A stretch of 26,239 nucleotides of DNA from a virus. Shown here piece by piece: positions 17,901 to 25,593 of this stretch. Below the pieces are notes generated by a model. It was not told the DNA's origin and did no database searches. It was given only the letters and a program-made list of their open reading frames with translations. The DNA lies in IMG/VR virus record IMGVR_UViG_3300030012_004288, positions 7,857-34,095 of that record. One strand, 5' to 3'. The position numbers and the translations under genes were made by a program. Every line of letters starts with the position of its first letter. Within the stretch, counting starts at the first letter, position 1.

Positions 17901-20900
17901 ATCTCCTTTAGTAAATAAACTTTCTTCTATTACTGATAAAGTATTCAATGATGATACTTATACACTAAAAGATCTTGAACGCGAATTAAGAGAACTTGGT
18001 GATCAGTCTAGAGAATTAATAGCTAAAGATTACTCTATAGGAGACTTTCTAAAGTTTGTTCGCCTTTTACAAGATTCTACCTCTTCTTTTTCACGATTTA
18101 TAATAGCTGAAGTAGATAGCGGTGATATTACGTTTAAAGATATACTTAGTGAACGAGCATTAATGAGAGTAATTTTAGATCCTTTAAGATTAGAATACGA
18201 AATACATTATGCTGAATTAAATAAAGGCTTATCTGATGCTGAAATTAAAAAAATTGTTGATAAAGAGATGGAGTATAAAACAGATAGTATTAGACACCAA
18301 CTAGAGATAGTTCAAAGTGATAGATGGGGTTTAGAATTAGGTCATATTGAACAAGCAATGCCTTTTATGGTAGATACTGGTCTTCTTGAATTAATCTATC
18401 CCGGCGTAACAGCAAGAAGAGAAACTGTAAAATCTATAGCTAGATTAAATAGAGATCAAAGAATTAAAGCTTACTTAAACAACCAACCTGATCCCGGCAG
18501 ACGAACTGTTTTAGATAGTAAAGCAAGTGAACTTGTTGAAAGAATTAAAAAACAAGAAGACCTAGATAAAATTGAACAAACTCTTGAAGAGATTGAGACT
18601 GCTCAACTAAACGATCTTACTGGACCAAAAACAAAGTCTATTATTAATAAGGTTCATAAGCGAGGGTTTATTAGCGATAAAGAAAAAGAAGCTCTTCTTA
18701 GACAAAGAGATGAACTAGCCGCAGAGGCAAAAAGAACAAGAGAGAGGGCTGACTGGGAAGATTTTGTTAGTGAAATCGAAACAACACTTCGTTTACAAAT
18801 TGAAAAGAAAATAAATAAGTTTATTGCTAAAGGACATGAAGATCTTAAAATCAGTGACTTAATTCAGCTAGAGAATGGCATTGAAAATGGATTTATTGTT
18901 GTAGAAGATGGAAAACTAAGACGGGCAGAAGTAAAGGTTTCTGAGGTTACAGAAGCAATAACAACAGATAAGGTTATTGAAACATCAAACGAAAACCCAA
19001 ACAATCCAGTAGAAGCTGTATTAGAAAACGTAAATCAAATAGCAAAAGAAACCACAGAAATAATCGAAGATGCAGGGCTTGATTCAGAAACAACAAGAGT
19101 AATTAAAGAAGAAAATATTGCTGATGAAAGTCTTCCTCTAACAGAAGACGGTAAAATTGATGTTGTTGTTTTCTTAGCTAACGAAAAAAATCTAGGAGCT
19201 GTTAGAAGAATTATTGGATCTAGACTAAGAGATCCAAATGATGTTGATGATGCTATTGGTGGTTTATATCTTAAAGCAGCAGAAGAAAGATTTAATCCTG
19301 ATCCTGCTAATACTACAACAAAAAGTCTAATAAACTTCTTGGCTAAAGCCGGTATAAATGATACTATAAAAGCAAGCGAAAAGGTCAGGGGAGTAAGAAA
19401 GAGAAAAACAACAGATATAGATACAGGCGAAGAGGTTATAGAAAAAGTCGCTACTATCAGTTCTTTTGGCGAAGACCCAGCAGCGGCTGCTGTTAGAGAT
19501 CCCGGTGCTGTTTCTCTTAGAGGAACAGAAAGAGGAGAAAAAGTCAAAAGTAAAGTATTTGCAACAGTAGATGATTATTTAGAACAAGGCTATTTTACAG
19601 AAAGAGATGCTTGGATTATCAAAACATCTTTTGAAGCAATTGGAAATAAGAAACTAAAAGTAGAAGAATTACGAGCTAGATGGAATTCTCAATTTAATGA
19701 AAATATAGGCAGAGAAGCGTTTGCGACCGCTGTTAGAAGAGCAAAACAAAAGTTTGCAGAAGGCGATGATATTGAAGTTGATATGAATAAAACTGAAGCC
19801 TTGATCCCAGTCAAAAAGGATACAGAACCCGCAAAACCAAAGGTTGTTGAAGAAGCTGTATCTCCTGAAGATACTGTAGAAACTACTCCTATTTTTGAGC
19901 CAGAAAAAGACACCGTATCTGTTATTGAAAACGAAGCATCTACAGGAATTGTTGATGTATCAGCTAAAGATATTAAAAAGGCTAACACGGAAACAATTAC
20001 TTCTGATGACTCTGTTTCTTCTAAATCTAATAAAAATGCTGTTAAGAAAGCTAAGACTGGAGAACCAGTTGAGCTTACTATTAGTGTAACTAGAACAAAT
20101 ACAAGAAAACCAGCAAAGATAGAAATAGGATCTACAAATAAGAAAAGAGCCGAAGCAAATAGACAGGATGTAGAAAAAGTAGAAACAGGAGAAAAGAAAA
20201 CCACTGTTATCACTACTGCAACTGTAAGACCAGAAAATCCCGTTGTTACAAGAGAACCCATTACAACTGTAGAAGATCTTATTGATTTAATCCCCAATGA
20301 TTTATTAATTGTAGAAGGGGTTAGTACTGCTATTCTTAAATCTACATTACTAAAAACAGTTACCATACTAAGAGACATGGGTGAACTAAAATCAAGACAA
20401 GATCAATATGATTTTGTTATGAAATATCTTAAAGATTCTCATGGAATTGATGCTGTCATTAAGGTAGAGGGAGAAGAGGCAATAATCTTACTTCCTCCAG
20501 ATCTTCCAAGAAATAATATTTCTAATGAAGTTCACTATCCAAATGGACAAGTTAAATCGGATACCATTAAGATTGATGAAGATTCTCAACTTCTAAATGA
20601 AGACGGAACACCAAAACCACTAGACCAAAGAGATGAGCATGTAGTTCAAAATGGAGTAGAAGTTCGTGATGAGACCGTTATTGAAACAGAATCAAGTGTT
20701 CGTGATGTTGAAAAAGATTCTTTACAAGATCAGATTGAATCCTTCATTCTATCTGACAATGAGTTCTTAAATAACTTAGGTGCTGACATTCCTCTCGTAT
20801 CAAGACTTATTGCTCTCTTCCCAGACTACGTTACATCTTTCGACAGTGTATCTAGATTAGTTGGCGGTTTCTTAATGGAAACCAAAAAGATTATTGACAG

Positions 20901-23900
20901 AAACCTAGCTAACTATGGTGATGAAGGTGTTAAGTTCTATTGGCAAACAGTCCTTGAGCTACGCATGGAAAATGATGTTCTTAAACAACGAATTGCTAAT
21001 ATGAAAGAAAAAGGAGAGACTGTTGCTGCTAATCTAATTAGAAAAGTAAAAACAGTAGATGAAATTTATGAATCCGCAGCTATAATCACTACAAAGAAGT
21101 TTAAGGACAAAAAGAAGGCTGCTTTCGTTGCTCCACTAACTCCAGAAAAATATGATCCAGTAACAGGATCTAAAGTCTTTGAAACAGCCCAACAAAAGGC
21201 TGAAAGAGAAGTAAAAGAAATTGGGGGCGGAAGCAAGAAGAGAACTATTCTTAGAAAATTCTTTAATAAGAAGAGCGGAGACAACCACAGATATGTTAGA
21301 GCGCAAGGTCTAGTTGGAGCCGTTTTTGGAGGAGAAGACTCCTCTGCAAGCAACTGGTGGCGAAAGGCTATGACTAACATAGTTCTTTTCGCTCAGGTTG
21401 GTAGTGGACTAAAAGACACAGTTTATTCTCATGTTGATGTTCTTATGGCTCTGTCTAAGTTTGTAGATAATACAAAGCTGCACACAGGACACTTCATCAA
21501 CGGCGGAAAGAGACCAATTAAAACATGGATGCAATCTGACGCTTTGGTTAAAAGAAGAATGGGAAGGCTTACACAAAGAAGAGCTAGGCTTCTTCGATTG
21601 TCTAAAAAAGCGTTTCCAGTTGTAATGAAATACGTCCACGATACAAGAATAAATAAGGGTAAGATAACTAAGGGTGATTTAATAAATGCTCTTAAGGAAT
21701 CTGATGTTCCTTTAGAAAAAGTAAACCAAGTTGTAGATAAACTATTCCCCGCTTTAGAAGATTTTAATCGTGAGCTTACTGATATCTACAGACAAATCTT
21801 TGATCTTCAAGAAGAAACTGGATGGAAGTTCATTAATGAAATTGAAGGATCTGATAAACTAGACCCAGAAACTTACATTCCAATAACCTTTGATGCTAAT
21901 AGAATTGAAGGTAATCTTGAAGAAGTTGTTCAGGCAATGACTAATGTTAGAAGAAAGAGTATTAAAGAAAGAGATACTATCCACAAAAGTCTTATGTACG
22001 CACTTGGTTGGCTACCAAGCACATTTGAAGAGACAGACCCTGTATCAAATCTCTTTAAAAAAGACAGAGACATTGATGGAAAGGCGATTACAAACAACAG
22101 AGATCTATTGAGCAGAGTAGTAGAAACTCAATTAGATTCAGAAAGCTTAGACAATCTTACTTTAGCTAGAACCTTAACAAACCCCCTTGATTCTGTAGGA
22201 GCTAATGAAAGACTATACGGAAGACTCGGAAGAGCGTGGTTTGTTGTAAAACAAGAGGATGAATATCTAGTTGTAAAGATTCCTAATAAACTGGATGAAT
22301 TATCTGTTGCAGATAGAGCAAAGTATCAAAAAGCAGTAGATGGAGATGTTACTGATTATACTCCAACCCATCTTGAGATCCTAAAAAGATCTAAGAATGA
22401 TGATATTATTCAGGCAGAAATGATGGAGCTTCTTTCCTTTAAACTAGGAAGAGGCGTTTATGGTAGTGGAGTAAAAATAGGAGTAAACAATACCCCTATT
22501 CTTGGGTTAGCAGATCCAGCTAAAAAAGGAAGCGGGGTTTGGATTCAAAATATAACCCCAGAAGAAGTTGCAATGGATGGCAGCTTGGCTCAATTTATAC
22601 AAATAGATCCAACATTAACTACCCTTGACTTCATGAACGGAAGGCTCTTTGAGCTACACGCTCAGAGAGAACTAGACAGACTTTTAGGATCTAAGGGTAT
22701 TAGAATGTATGAGTTCTTATCAGAAGCAGAATCAATTGCCATCAATAGAATTGAAAATGAAGGACATTCTCCTAAAGATACTGATATGCTTGTCAAGTCT
22801 GTTAAGAATGGTATGAAGAAGCTTAGAGAGCAATATAGCATGTATTCTCAACACCTTTCACAGATTGATGATGATTATTCATCCCTTGCTGTAAATGCCG
22901 GAACACTGTCTCAAAACTTACTCACATCGGCAGTTAGCTGGGGCTTTGGTGTACTAGCTCTTACAGAAACAATCTTAGTAAAATCTGGATATGGAATAGA
23001 TAATGTTCTACATCCAGCTAATATTGTTAAAGATACCGCCCTACTGATTAGGAATATTCTTGGAGATCTTAGATATGATAGGGCCGCAGATCGAATTGAG
23101 GTTGCTGACACTATCTTTGCTTTTGATTTATTGAATAGAAACAACTCTGCTAGATTCTTATCTGAACTAGATGAAGGAGTTCAGTTAACCTCTGGTCTTA
23201 TGGAGAAGATATTTGGTCCCCGAAGAGGAGCTATTCCTGAAAGAATTGACTCAGGTCCACTGGGGTTTGTCCAAAGGCGAGTAAGTAATCTTGCGTATTT
23301 TGCTAGAGAGGTTGGTTCGCTCCAACAAGTCACTAATGCCAACCGTATGATGGCAACTCCCAAATATACTCGAATGTTCATAAAACTAATAAAGGGTAAT
23401 AAGATTGATGAACTTATTTCTGTATTAGAAACTAAAGAGGTTCGTAGTAAGATTAAAAAACTAGAAGAAGAAGCCGTAACTGATAGATCTAAACAAGCTG
23501 AACTTGTGAAGTACATCAAGGGCTTGGCAAGAGAAGTCGGTGGAATGGACTATCAAACGGTTTCGTCGCTCCTTCAATACGGACTTCTTAATAGAAAATC
23601 AATCGATGCTCTTCGCTTGGGATTCAAAGAGTCAGGACTAAGGGTCGATGGCGGAAGAATTGATCTTATGCAGCTTAACAACTTTGTTTTAGATCTTAGA
23701 ACAAACAAGAGAAAGGTTGAGGGACTTGATCCAGATGTCTTAGAAGATGCTATTGATTCTCTTACTTTTATGGTTGAACAGCTTGTTATTACAAGAGCAA
23801 TTACGGAAACACAAGGTTTAGCTCAGGGAACCGGTGTTGTAGCAAGACACCCTCTAGGTAGGCTTCTTACTTCACTCTTTGGTTGGATTAATGCATTCCA

Positions 23901-24777
23901 CTACAATGTGTTTACAAACTATGGCAATAGAACCTCGCCCAAGTATCTAATTGGTACTCTCATGATGGCAGGCATTGCTAACGCCGTAGCGATGACCTTC
24001 AGACAGTGGATTAGAGGTAGAGACCCAGAAGACATTCTCCTTGAGATGGAAGAAGATCCCCTAAGATTCCTTGCTCTATCCGTTCAAGGTATTCCCGCGC
24101 TGGGAAGATTCAACTCAATTATCGATGGCGGAGTTGCTGGTATTCAGATGATGGTCGGAAGCACTCCCCAGCATCTATTCTCACCATTTGGTGTACCGGG
24201 ACTTGAAGCACTGCCAAAAGCAGGTACTGATATAGCTAGAGGATTCAACAAGACTTACGATTATATTTCTGGACAAAATAATACAACTGGTGTGGATGCA
24301 GCCGCTGCCTTGACTAAATCCGCACAACTTGACGGAATGATCAATAACTCATTCCTTGCCCTCCCAGTTCGTATATTTGAAAGTGCAGATATTATGAAGG
24401 AAGGAAATGCCTTAAGAGAATATCTAGATACTGTTCAATACGCAGAAACCCCATATCAAGATGCCGCAAAGAGGAGTAAAACTAAGTTTAAAATTAATAG
24501 TATTGATAATATTAGAAACTCCAGCCTCAGGGAAGATATGGCAGTAATGGATGCAAAGAGAGAAAATCTCAAGAGGTCTCTTAAGATTAATAGTATTTCT
24601 CCTCAAGAAATGAAAGAGAGAGTACAGAAGAACTTCTCCATACAGACCGGAGACTTCTACAGAAGCCCTCGGAAGGCTGAGATGACCCCGGAGGCCTCTG
24701 AAACCTTAGAATCGTTTAGAGAGCCTTCTAGAGCCTCTCAGAAGCTTGCTGATATTCTAGAGGAGCAAGATGAGTAG
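14974..24777 (+). CDS. Giant ejected core protein (gp16-like), 3267 aa, with metallopeptidase-like and sigma-like segments
   Basis: GGAG (14962-14965) supports ATG 14974. Hydrophobic Gly/Ala-rich stretches lie at about 273-296, 363-385 and 408-430, and again near 2960-3060 (YLIGTLMMAGIANAVAMTF), as in membrane-inserting ejection proteins. Residues 767-772 are HEIAGH, the HExxGH zinc-site pattern, with possible third ligands E828 or E835 in DEFFAAVSE. Residues about 1395-1480 and 1524-1597 resemble sigma regions 2 and 4. About 1600-1800 is a Thr/Glu/Lys/Val-rich linker. The rest is helical. T7 gp16 is 1318 aa and carries a transglycosylase; none is visible here. Size and multi-domain make-up resemble phage large polyvalent proteins. 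G+C rises near the 3' end (24,660-24,720 about 53% by count). Confidence 0.75.
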   Translation: MGIGNKFNLPLQYQSQYDFDAYKDNIVEWSFTRERPRHFLYAYSDNMRPDATIDHIKDARNYSRLNGLETPDLGETLSTELFLGAEYGFSGFVGEDVAGAAYRRSYLTDTSENVYAPLGRTGDKAPAPTPEGAGIFGSELVTKFTELFSSGSALGNLFLGTSPYQDVIDNLDYRETDEKYLDAAGEFKSMEYFQDTFAENYHLMSTLDRVGFSRDEILRTKNKRTLDYLVLRAVARSSMEDKIAKYDEAAGFYNGTFARMILNLPALIYNDPDLPATLGVGAVVGGLVKIGKGALKGIGKSLSREFSEEAVDGFTRQALRQKTGMAAARIFKQAGKSSSFAKYVQNGFKLEANALKRYKLLDLGAKGIVIAGFQGGVSDIVSQGNVINEAGVLGRINDQDSEFDYNRLLMATAASAVFGGTISGVAGAFARPRNASIDASRNLSSALTDVSEAQLAAGRSYVEGTPLLEDLSVSKSVNEAESKQTVRDVSRTEESPLIKAVDKRDPETSRYIISEAKEDPNEKVSDVIRTKDVAKKQRFAANIDKSIAKVEKRLREKAEKTGELSARDAAFLGTLKRQAENIKRKAGVSEKAIVPAREALDSPQKREGLTKNSVVLPEQEQIMLKKSGKTLKENSVKTRGRTKGTIGQTLNRKQKAHAKKAIKSRKYFEDISPEHKRLHDFFEEMELPPGVILMLRGVFSNENSRYLQNLVYKFVDDPNVNRLGSFAPRYGDVDLETPVTISKLLVKGSGDGVRYFTDVEIAKVIIHEIAGHGFMDTFSISEQLLVKRAYEDPEIRSVFKEMISDYFEEIMGPKARLRGEYAISNVDEFFAAVSEMVLFDRYDRVGLIDYAMNLSVGLDTTKRFNLIQLISVIYNKVGEKISEALNTVLMTVGDFEEAQRFFRDKDFDPEQQKVLGQLADLRKEIEDDMSLVGKDDRYITATEYVGAAVSAQRHAMIQVLDGNFLKNELKKPASERSPLVNKLSSITDKVFNDDTYTLKDLERELRELGDQSRELIAKDYSIGDFLKFVRLLQDSTSSFSRFIIAEVDSGDITFKDILSERALMRVILDPLRLEYEIHYAELNKGLSDAEIKKIVDKEMEYKTDSIRHQLEIVQSDRWGLELGHIEQAMPFMVDTGLLELIYPGVTARRETVKSIARLNRDQRIKAYLNNQPDPGRRTVLDSKASELVERIKKQEDLDKIEQTLEEIETAQLNDLTGPKTKSIINKVHKRGFISDKEKEALLRQRDELAAEAKRTRERADWEDFVSEIETTLRLQIEKKINKFIAKGHEDLKISDLIQLENGIENGFIVVEDGKLRRAEVKVSEVTEAITTDKVIETSNENPNNPVEAVLENVNQIAKETTEIIEDAGLDSETTRVIKEENIADESLPLTEDGKIDVVVFLANEKNLGAVRRIIGSRLRDPNDVDDAIGGLYLKAAEERFNPDPANTTTKSLINFLAKAGINDTIKASEKVRGVRKRKTTDIDTGEEVIEKVATISSFGEDPAAAAVRDPGAVSLRGTERGEKVKSKVFATVDDYLEQGYFTERDAWIIKTSFEAIGNKKLKVEELRARWNSQFNENIGREAFATAVRRAKQKFAEGDDIEVDMNKTEALIPVKKDTEPAKPKVVEEAVSPEDTVETTPIFEPEKDTVSVIENEASTGIVDVSAKDIKKANTETITSDDSVSSKSNKNAVKKAKTGEPVELTISVTRTNTRKPAKIEIGSTNKKRAEANRQDVEKVETGEKKTTVITTATVRPENPVVTREPITTVEDLIDLIPNDLLIVEGVSTAILKSTLLKTVTILRDMGELKSRQDQYDFVMKYLKDSHGIDAVIKVEGEEAIILLPPDLPRNNISNEVHYPNGQVKSDTIKIDEDSQLLNEDGTPKPLDQRDEHVVQNGVEVRDETVIETESSVRDVEKDSLQDQIESFILSDNEFLNNLGADIPLVSRLIALFPDYVTSFDSVSRLVGGFLMETKKIIDRNLANYGDEGVKFYWQTVLELRMENDVLKQRIANMKEKGETVAANLIRKVKTVDEIYESAAIITTKKFKDKKKAAFVAPLTPEKYDPVTGSKVFETAQQKAEREVKEIGGGSKKRTILRKFFNKKSGDNHRYVRAQGLVGAVFGGEDSSASNWWRKAMTNIVLFAQVGSGLKDTVYSHVDVLMALSKFVDNTKLHTGHFINGGKRPIKTWMQSDALVKRRMGRLTQRRARLLRLSKKAFPVVMKYVHDTRINKGKITKGDLINALKESDVPLEKVNQVVDKLFPALEDFNRELTDIYRQIFDLQEETGWKFINEIEGSDKLDPETYIPITFDANRIEGNLEEVVQAMTNVRRKSIKERDTIHKSLMYALGWLPSTFEETDPVSNLFKKDRDIDGKAITNNRDLLSRVVETQLDSESLDNLTLARTLTNPLDSVGANERLYGRLGRAWFVVKQEDEYLVVKIPNKLDELSVADRAKYQKAVDGDVTDYTPTHLEILKRSKNDDIIQAEMMELLSFKLGRGVYGSGVKIGVNNTPILGLADPAKKGSGVWIQNITPEEVAMDGSLAQFIQIDPTLTTLDFMNGRLFELHAQRELDRLLGSKGIRMYEFLSEAESIAINRIENEGHSPKDTDMLVKSVKNGMKKLREQYSMYSQHLSQIDDDYSSLAVNAGTLSQNLLTSAVSWGFGVLALTETILVKSGYGIDNVLHPANIVKDTALLIRNILGDLRYDRAADRIEVADTIFAFDLLNRNNSARFLSELDEGVQLTSGLMEKIFGPRRGAIPERIDSGPLGFVQRRVSNLAYFAREVGSLQQVTNANRMMATPKYTRMFIKLIKGNKIDELISVLETKEVRSKIKKLEEEAVTDRSKQAELVKYIKGLAREVGGMDYQTVSSLLQYGLLNRKSIDALRLGFKESGLRVDGGRIDLMQLNNFVLDLRTNKRKVEGLDPDVLEDAIDSLTFMVEQLVITRAITETQGLAQGTGVVARHPLGRLLTSLFGWINAFHYNVFTNYGNRTSPKYLIGTLMMAGIANAVAMTFRQWIRGRDPEDILLEMEEDPLRFLALSVQGIPALGRFNSIIDGGVAGIQMMVGSTPQHLFSPFGVPGLEALPKAGTDIARGFNKTYDYISGQNNTTGVDAAAALTKSAQLDGMINNSFLALPVRIFESADIMKEGNALREYLDTVQYAETPYQDAAKRSKTKFKINSIDNIRNSSLREDMAVMDAKRENLKRSLKINSISPQEMKERVQKNFSIQTGDFYRSPRKAEMTPEASETLESFREPSRASQKLADILEEQDE
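17272..17460 (+). other. HExxGH metallopeptidase-like site within the giant protein
   Basis: The codons at 17272-17289 encode H767-E-I-A-G-H772. This spacing (three residues between E and the second H) is that of dipeptidyl-peptidase III (HELLGH) and of zincin domains I recall in phage polyvalent proteins, rather than classic HExxH. The segment VDEFFAAVSEM about 60 residues later supplies E828 and E835 as candidate third ligands, fitting a gluzincin arrangement. Activity is not shown; it could cleave peptide cross-links, other core proteins or a host factor. Confidence 0.55.
19156..19770 (+). other. Sigma factor-like segment within the giant protein
   Basis: Residues about 1395-1480 read as a region-2-like helical bundle: RLRDPNDVDDAIGGLYLKAA resembles the ECF 'D-x-E-D-LvQ-xxFL' core, followed by INFLAKAGINDTIKA and then a basic RGVRKRK end. 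After a linker with EDPAAAAV, residues about 1524-1597 resemble region 4: TERDAWII, a hairpin, then LKVEELRARW and REAFATAVRRAKQKF, like a helix-turn-helix ending in the typical 'v..RAkqKl'. The usual Gln of region 2.2 is Gly here. The match is by eye only. Confidence 0.45.
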
Positions 24778-24822
24778 AACACTAATAAATAATTGGGTAT
24801 AAAAGAGGGAGATACCTAAGTT

Positions 24823-24834
24823 TATCTATAGATA
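24823..24834. repeat. Perfect 12-bp palindrome TATCTATAGATA
   Basis: The sequence TATCTATAGATA equals its own reverse complement. It lies 45 bases after the giant gene's stop and upstream of the TATAAT candidate, a usual distance for a dimeric regulator site. Confidence 0.6.
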
Positions 24835-24843
24835 CTTATATAG

Positions 24844-24870
24844 TATAGTTAATATAGTATAATAACTATA
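24844..24870. repeat. Inverted repeat TATAGTTA / TAACTATA flanking TATAAT
   Basis: Arms at 24844-24851 and 24863-24870 are perfect 8-bp complements with an 11-base centre. A TATAAT hexamer (24858-24863) sits in the centre, as expected if a repressor overlaps a -10 element. The matching -35 (24835-24840, CTTATA) is poor, so the promoter call is weak. Confidence 0.45.
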
Positions 24871-24974
24871 GATTATTGCTGTCGATATCGCTGGTATATT
24901 CTAAAATAGTACGATATAGGGTTGAAAATAGTTATTTATTTATTTTGTACAATTAATTATGGGGATAATATTGA

Positions 24975-25178
24975 ATGGAACACTTAATTACCATTGCTAT
25001 TAGTATTGCTGGACCTGTTGTTTTAGCAATTATGGGTTTTATGCTTAGGCTTTACTCTAAAATTAGCCTGCATGAGAAAATGCTTGAAGCTCACGACAGA
25101 AGAATTAGAGATATATCCTCTAGATTACAGAAATTAGACGATAAACAGTATTCTATTGTAAAGAATATACCGAGATAA
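24975..25178 (+). CDS. Small membrane protein with coiled coil (holin-like), 67 aa
   Basis: GGGGA (24961-24965) precedes ATG 24975 by 9 bases. Residues about 4-27 form one hydrophobic helix (ITIAISIAGPVVLAIMGFML). Residues about 30-60 form a charged amphipathic coil (HEKMLEAHDRRIRDISSRL). The design is the same as the 60-residue protein at 5718, though the sequences share little beyond the pattern. A holin or membrane accessory role is plausible. The gene is the last with the composition of the AT-rich phage; the sequence becomes GC-rich immediately after its stop. Confidence 0.7.
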   Translation: MEHLITIAISIAGPVVLAIMGFMLRLYSKISLHEKMLEAHDRRIRDISSRLQKLDDKQYSIVKNIPR

Positions 25179-25285
25179 CGTAAAAATCGACTAGGGGTCA
25201 CAAATCTGTAGATACCCCCGCTGTCACGGCGTTCCAGCCGCACCCCCGTTACCCCCCACGACCACTATAACCCTCCCGCCATTGC

Positions 25286-25300
25286 GATTGAGACTCAATC
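25286..25300. repeat. Dyad GATTGAG-A-CTCAATC
   Basis: Seven-bp arms around a single central base form a compact near-palindrome just beyond the 3' end of the minus-strand frame at 25305. The tiny centre suits a protein-binding dyad better than an RNA hairpin, and no T-run follows on either strand within a few bases. Confidence 0.5.
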
Positions 25301-25304
25301 TCAA

Positions 25305-25508
25305 CTAGACGTTTTTCGGTCGATTCGGCGCGGGATGACCGATTTCGGCATCTCGGCGGTTGTCTAGTGTCCCAACCGGGACGACAACGACGAGAACCTT
25401 CCAACCCTCGTCTTCACGAACGCAGTGCCGGATGAAACCGGACGCACCGTCCTGAGACATGGTAACAAAGGCGCACCCGCGCTGGGCCTCGGTGGAACGA
25501 GAGATCAT
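25305..25508 (-). CDS. Possible small hypothetical protein, 67 aa
   Basis: Read on the minus strand, ATG at 25508 opens 67 codons to TAG at 25305. Codons are consistently of the GGT/CGT/GTT/GTC/TCC/ACC type, similar to the gene at 26038, and the product (CAFVTMSQDGASGF, then EDEGWKVLVVVVPVG) looks like a folded alpha/beta protein rather than a shadow. Third-position G+C exceeds first and second positions in the part I counted. Against it: no clear Shine-Dalgarno before the ATG, only one strand-specific start, and a plus-strand frame that is also largely open in the same codon register. I recognise no family. Confidence 0.4.
   Translation of the reverse strand: MISRSTEAQRGCAFVTMSQDGASGFIRHCVREDEGWKVLVVVVPVGTLDNRRDAEIGHPAPNRPKNV
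25359..25388. repeat. Nested inverted repeat (11-bp stem with bulge)
   Basis: GTTGTC (25359-25364) and GTCCC (25369-25373) pair with GGGAC (25378-25382) and GACAAC (25383-25388) around an AACC loop, with a four-base TAGT bulge on one side. It lies inside the minus-strand frame. Confidence 0.55.
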
Positions 25509-25544
25509 GTAGGTGTATGTTGAAGTGCGAGATTCCTATGGGAT

Positions 25545-25593
25545 GCGCCTATCAAAAGCCCGGATTCTAATCCGTGGGCTATCGAGAAGGCGC
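25545..25593. repeat. Nested inverted repeat GCGCCT...AGGCGC with inner AGCCC/GGGCT hairpin
   Basis: The outer arms are 25545-25550 and 25588-25593 (6 bp). The inner arms AGCCC-GGAT (25557-25565) and ATCC-GT-GGGCT (25570-25580) enclose a TCTA loop. On the minus strand the inner hairpin is followed by TTTTGAT, so it could also act as a weak intrinsic terminator for leftward transcripts. I tested it as a tRNA arm and it does not fit. Confidence 0.5.

Larger units (their letters stand above)
24778..24974. promoter_or_regulatory. AT-rich, palindrome-dense intergenic region (probable control region)
   Basis: These 197 bases are the largest non-coding gap in the AT-rich part. They contain a 12-bp palindrome (24823-24834), an 8-bp-armed inverted repeat around TATAAT (24844-24870), an 8-bp palindrome CGATATCG (24883-24890) and a TTGAAA...TACAAT pair near 24923-24954 with a long spacer. 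No good GC-stem/U-tract terminator follows the giant gene. A promoter, operator or origin is plausible; which one is inference. Confidence 0.4.

Noticed and set aside
19035-20378. Minus-strand frames of 170 and 229 aa opposite the giant gene
   Set aside because: They are antisense shadows of Thr/Glu/Val/Lys-rich linker DNA; composition is Ser/Val/Phe-rich and no start signals exist.
24778-24815. Intrinsic terminator after the giant gene
   Set aside because: No GC-rich stem followed by a T-run could be found.
25545-25593. tRNA or tRNA-like element
   Set aside because: The TTCTAAT loop lacks a 5-bp T stem, and no acceptor, D or anticodon arms fit.
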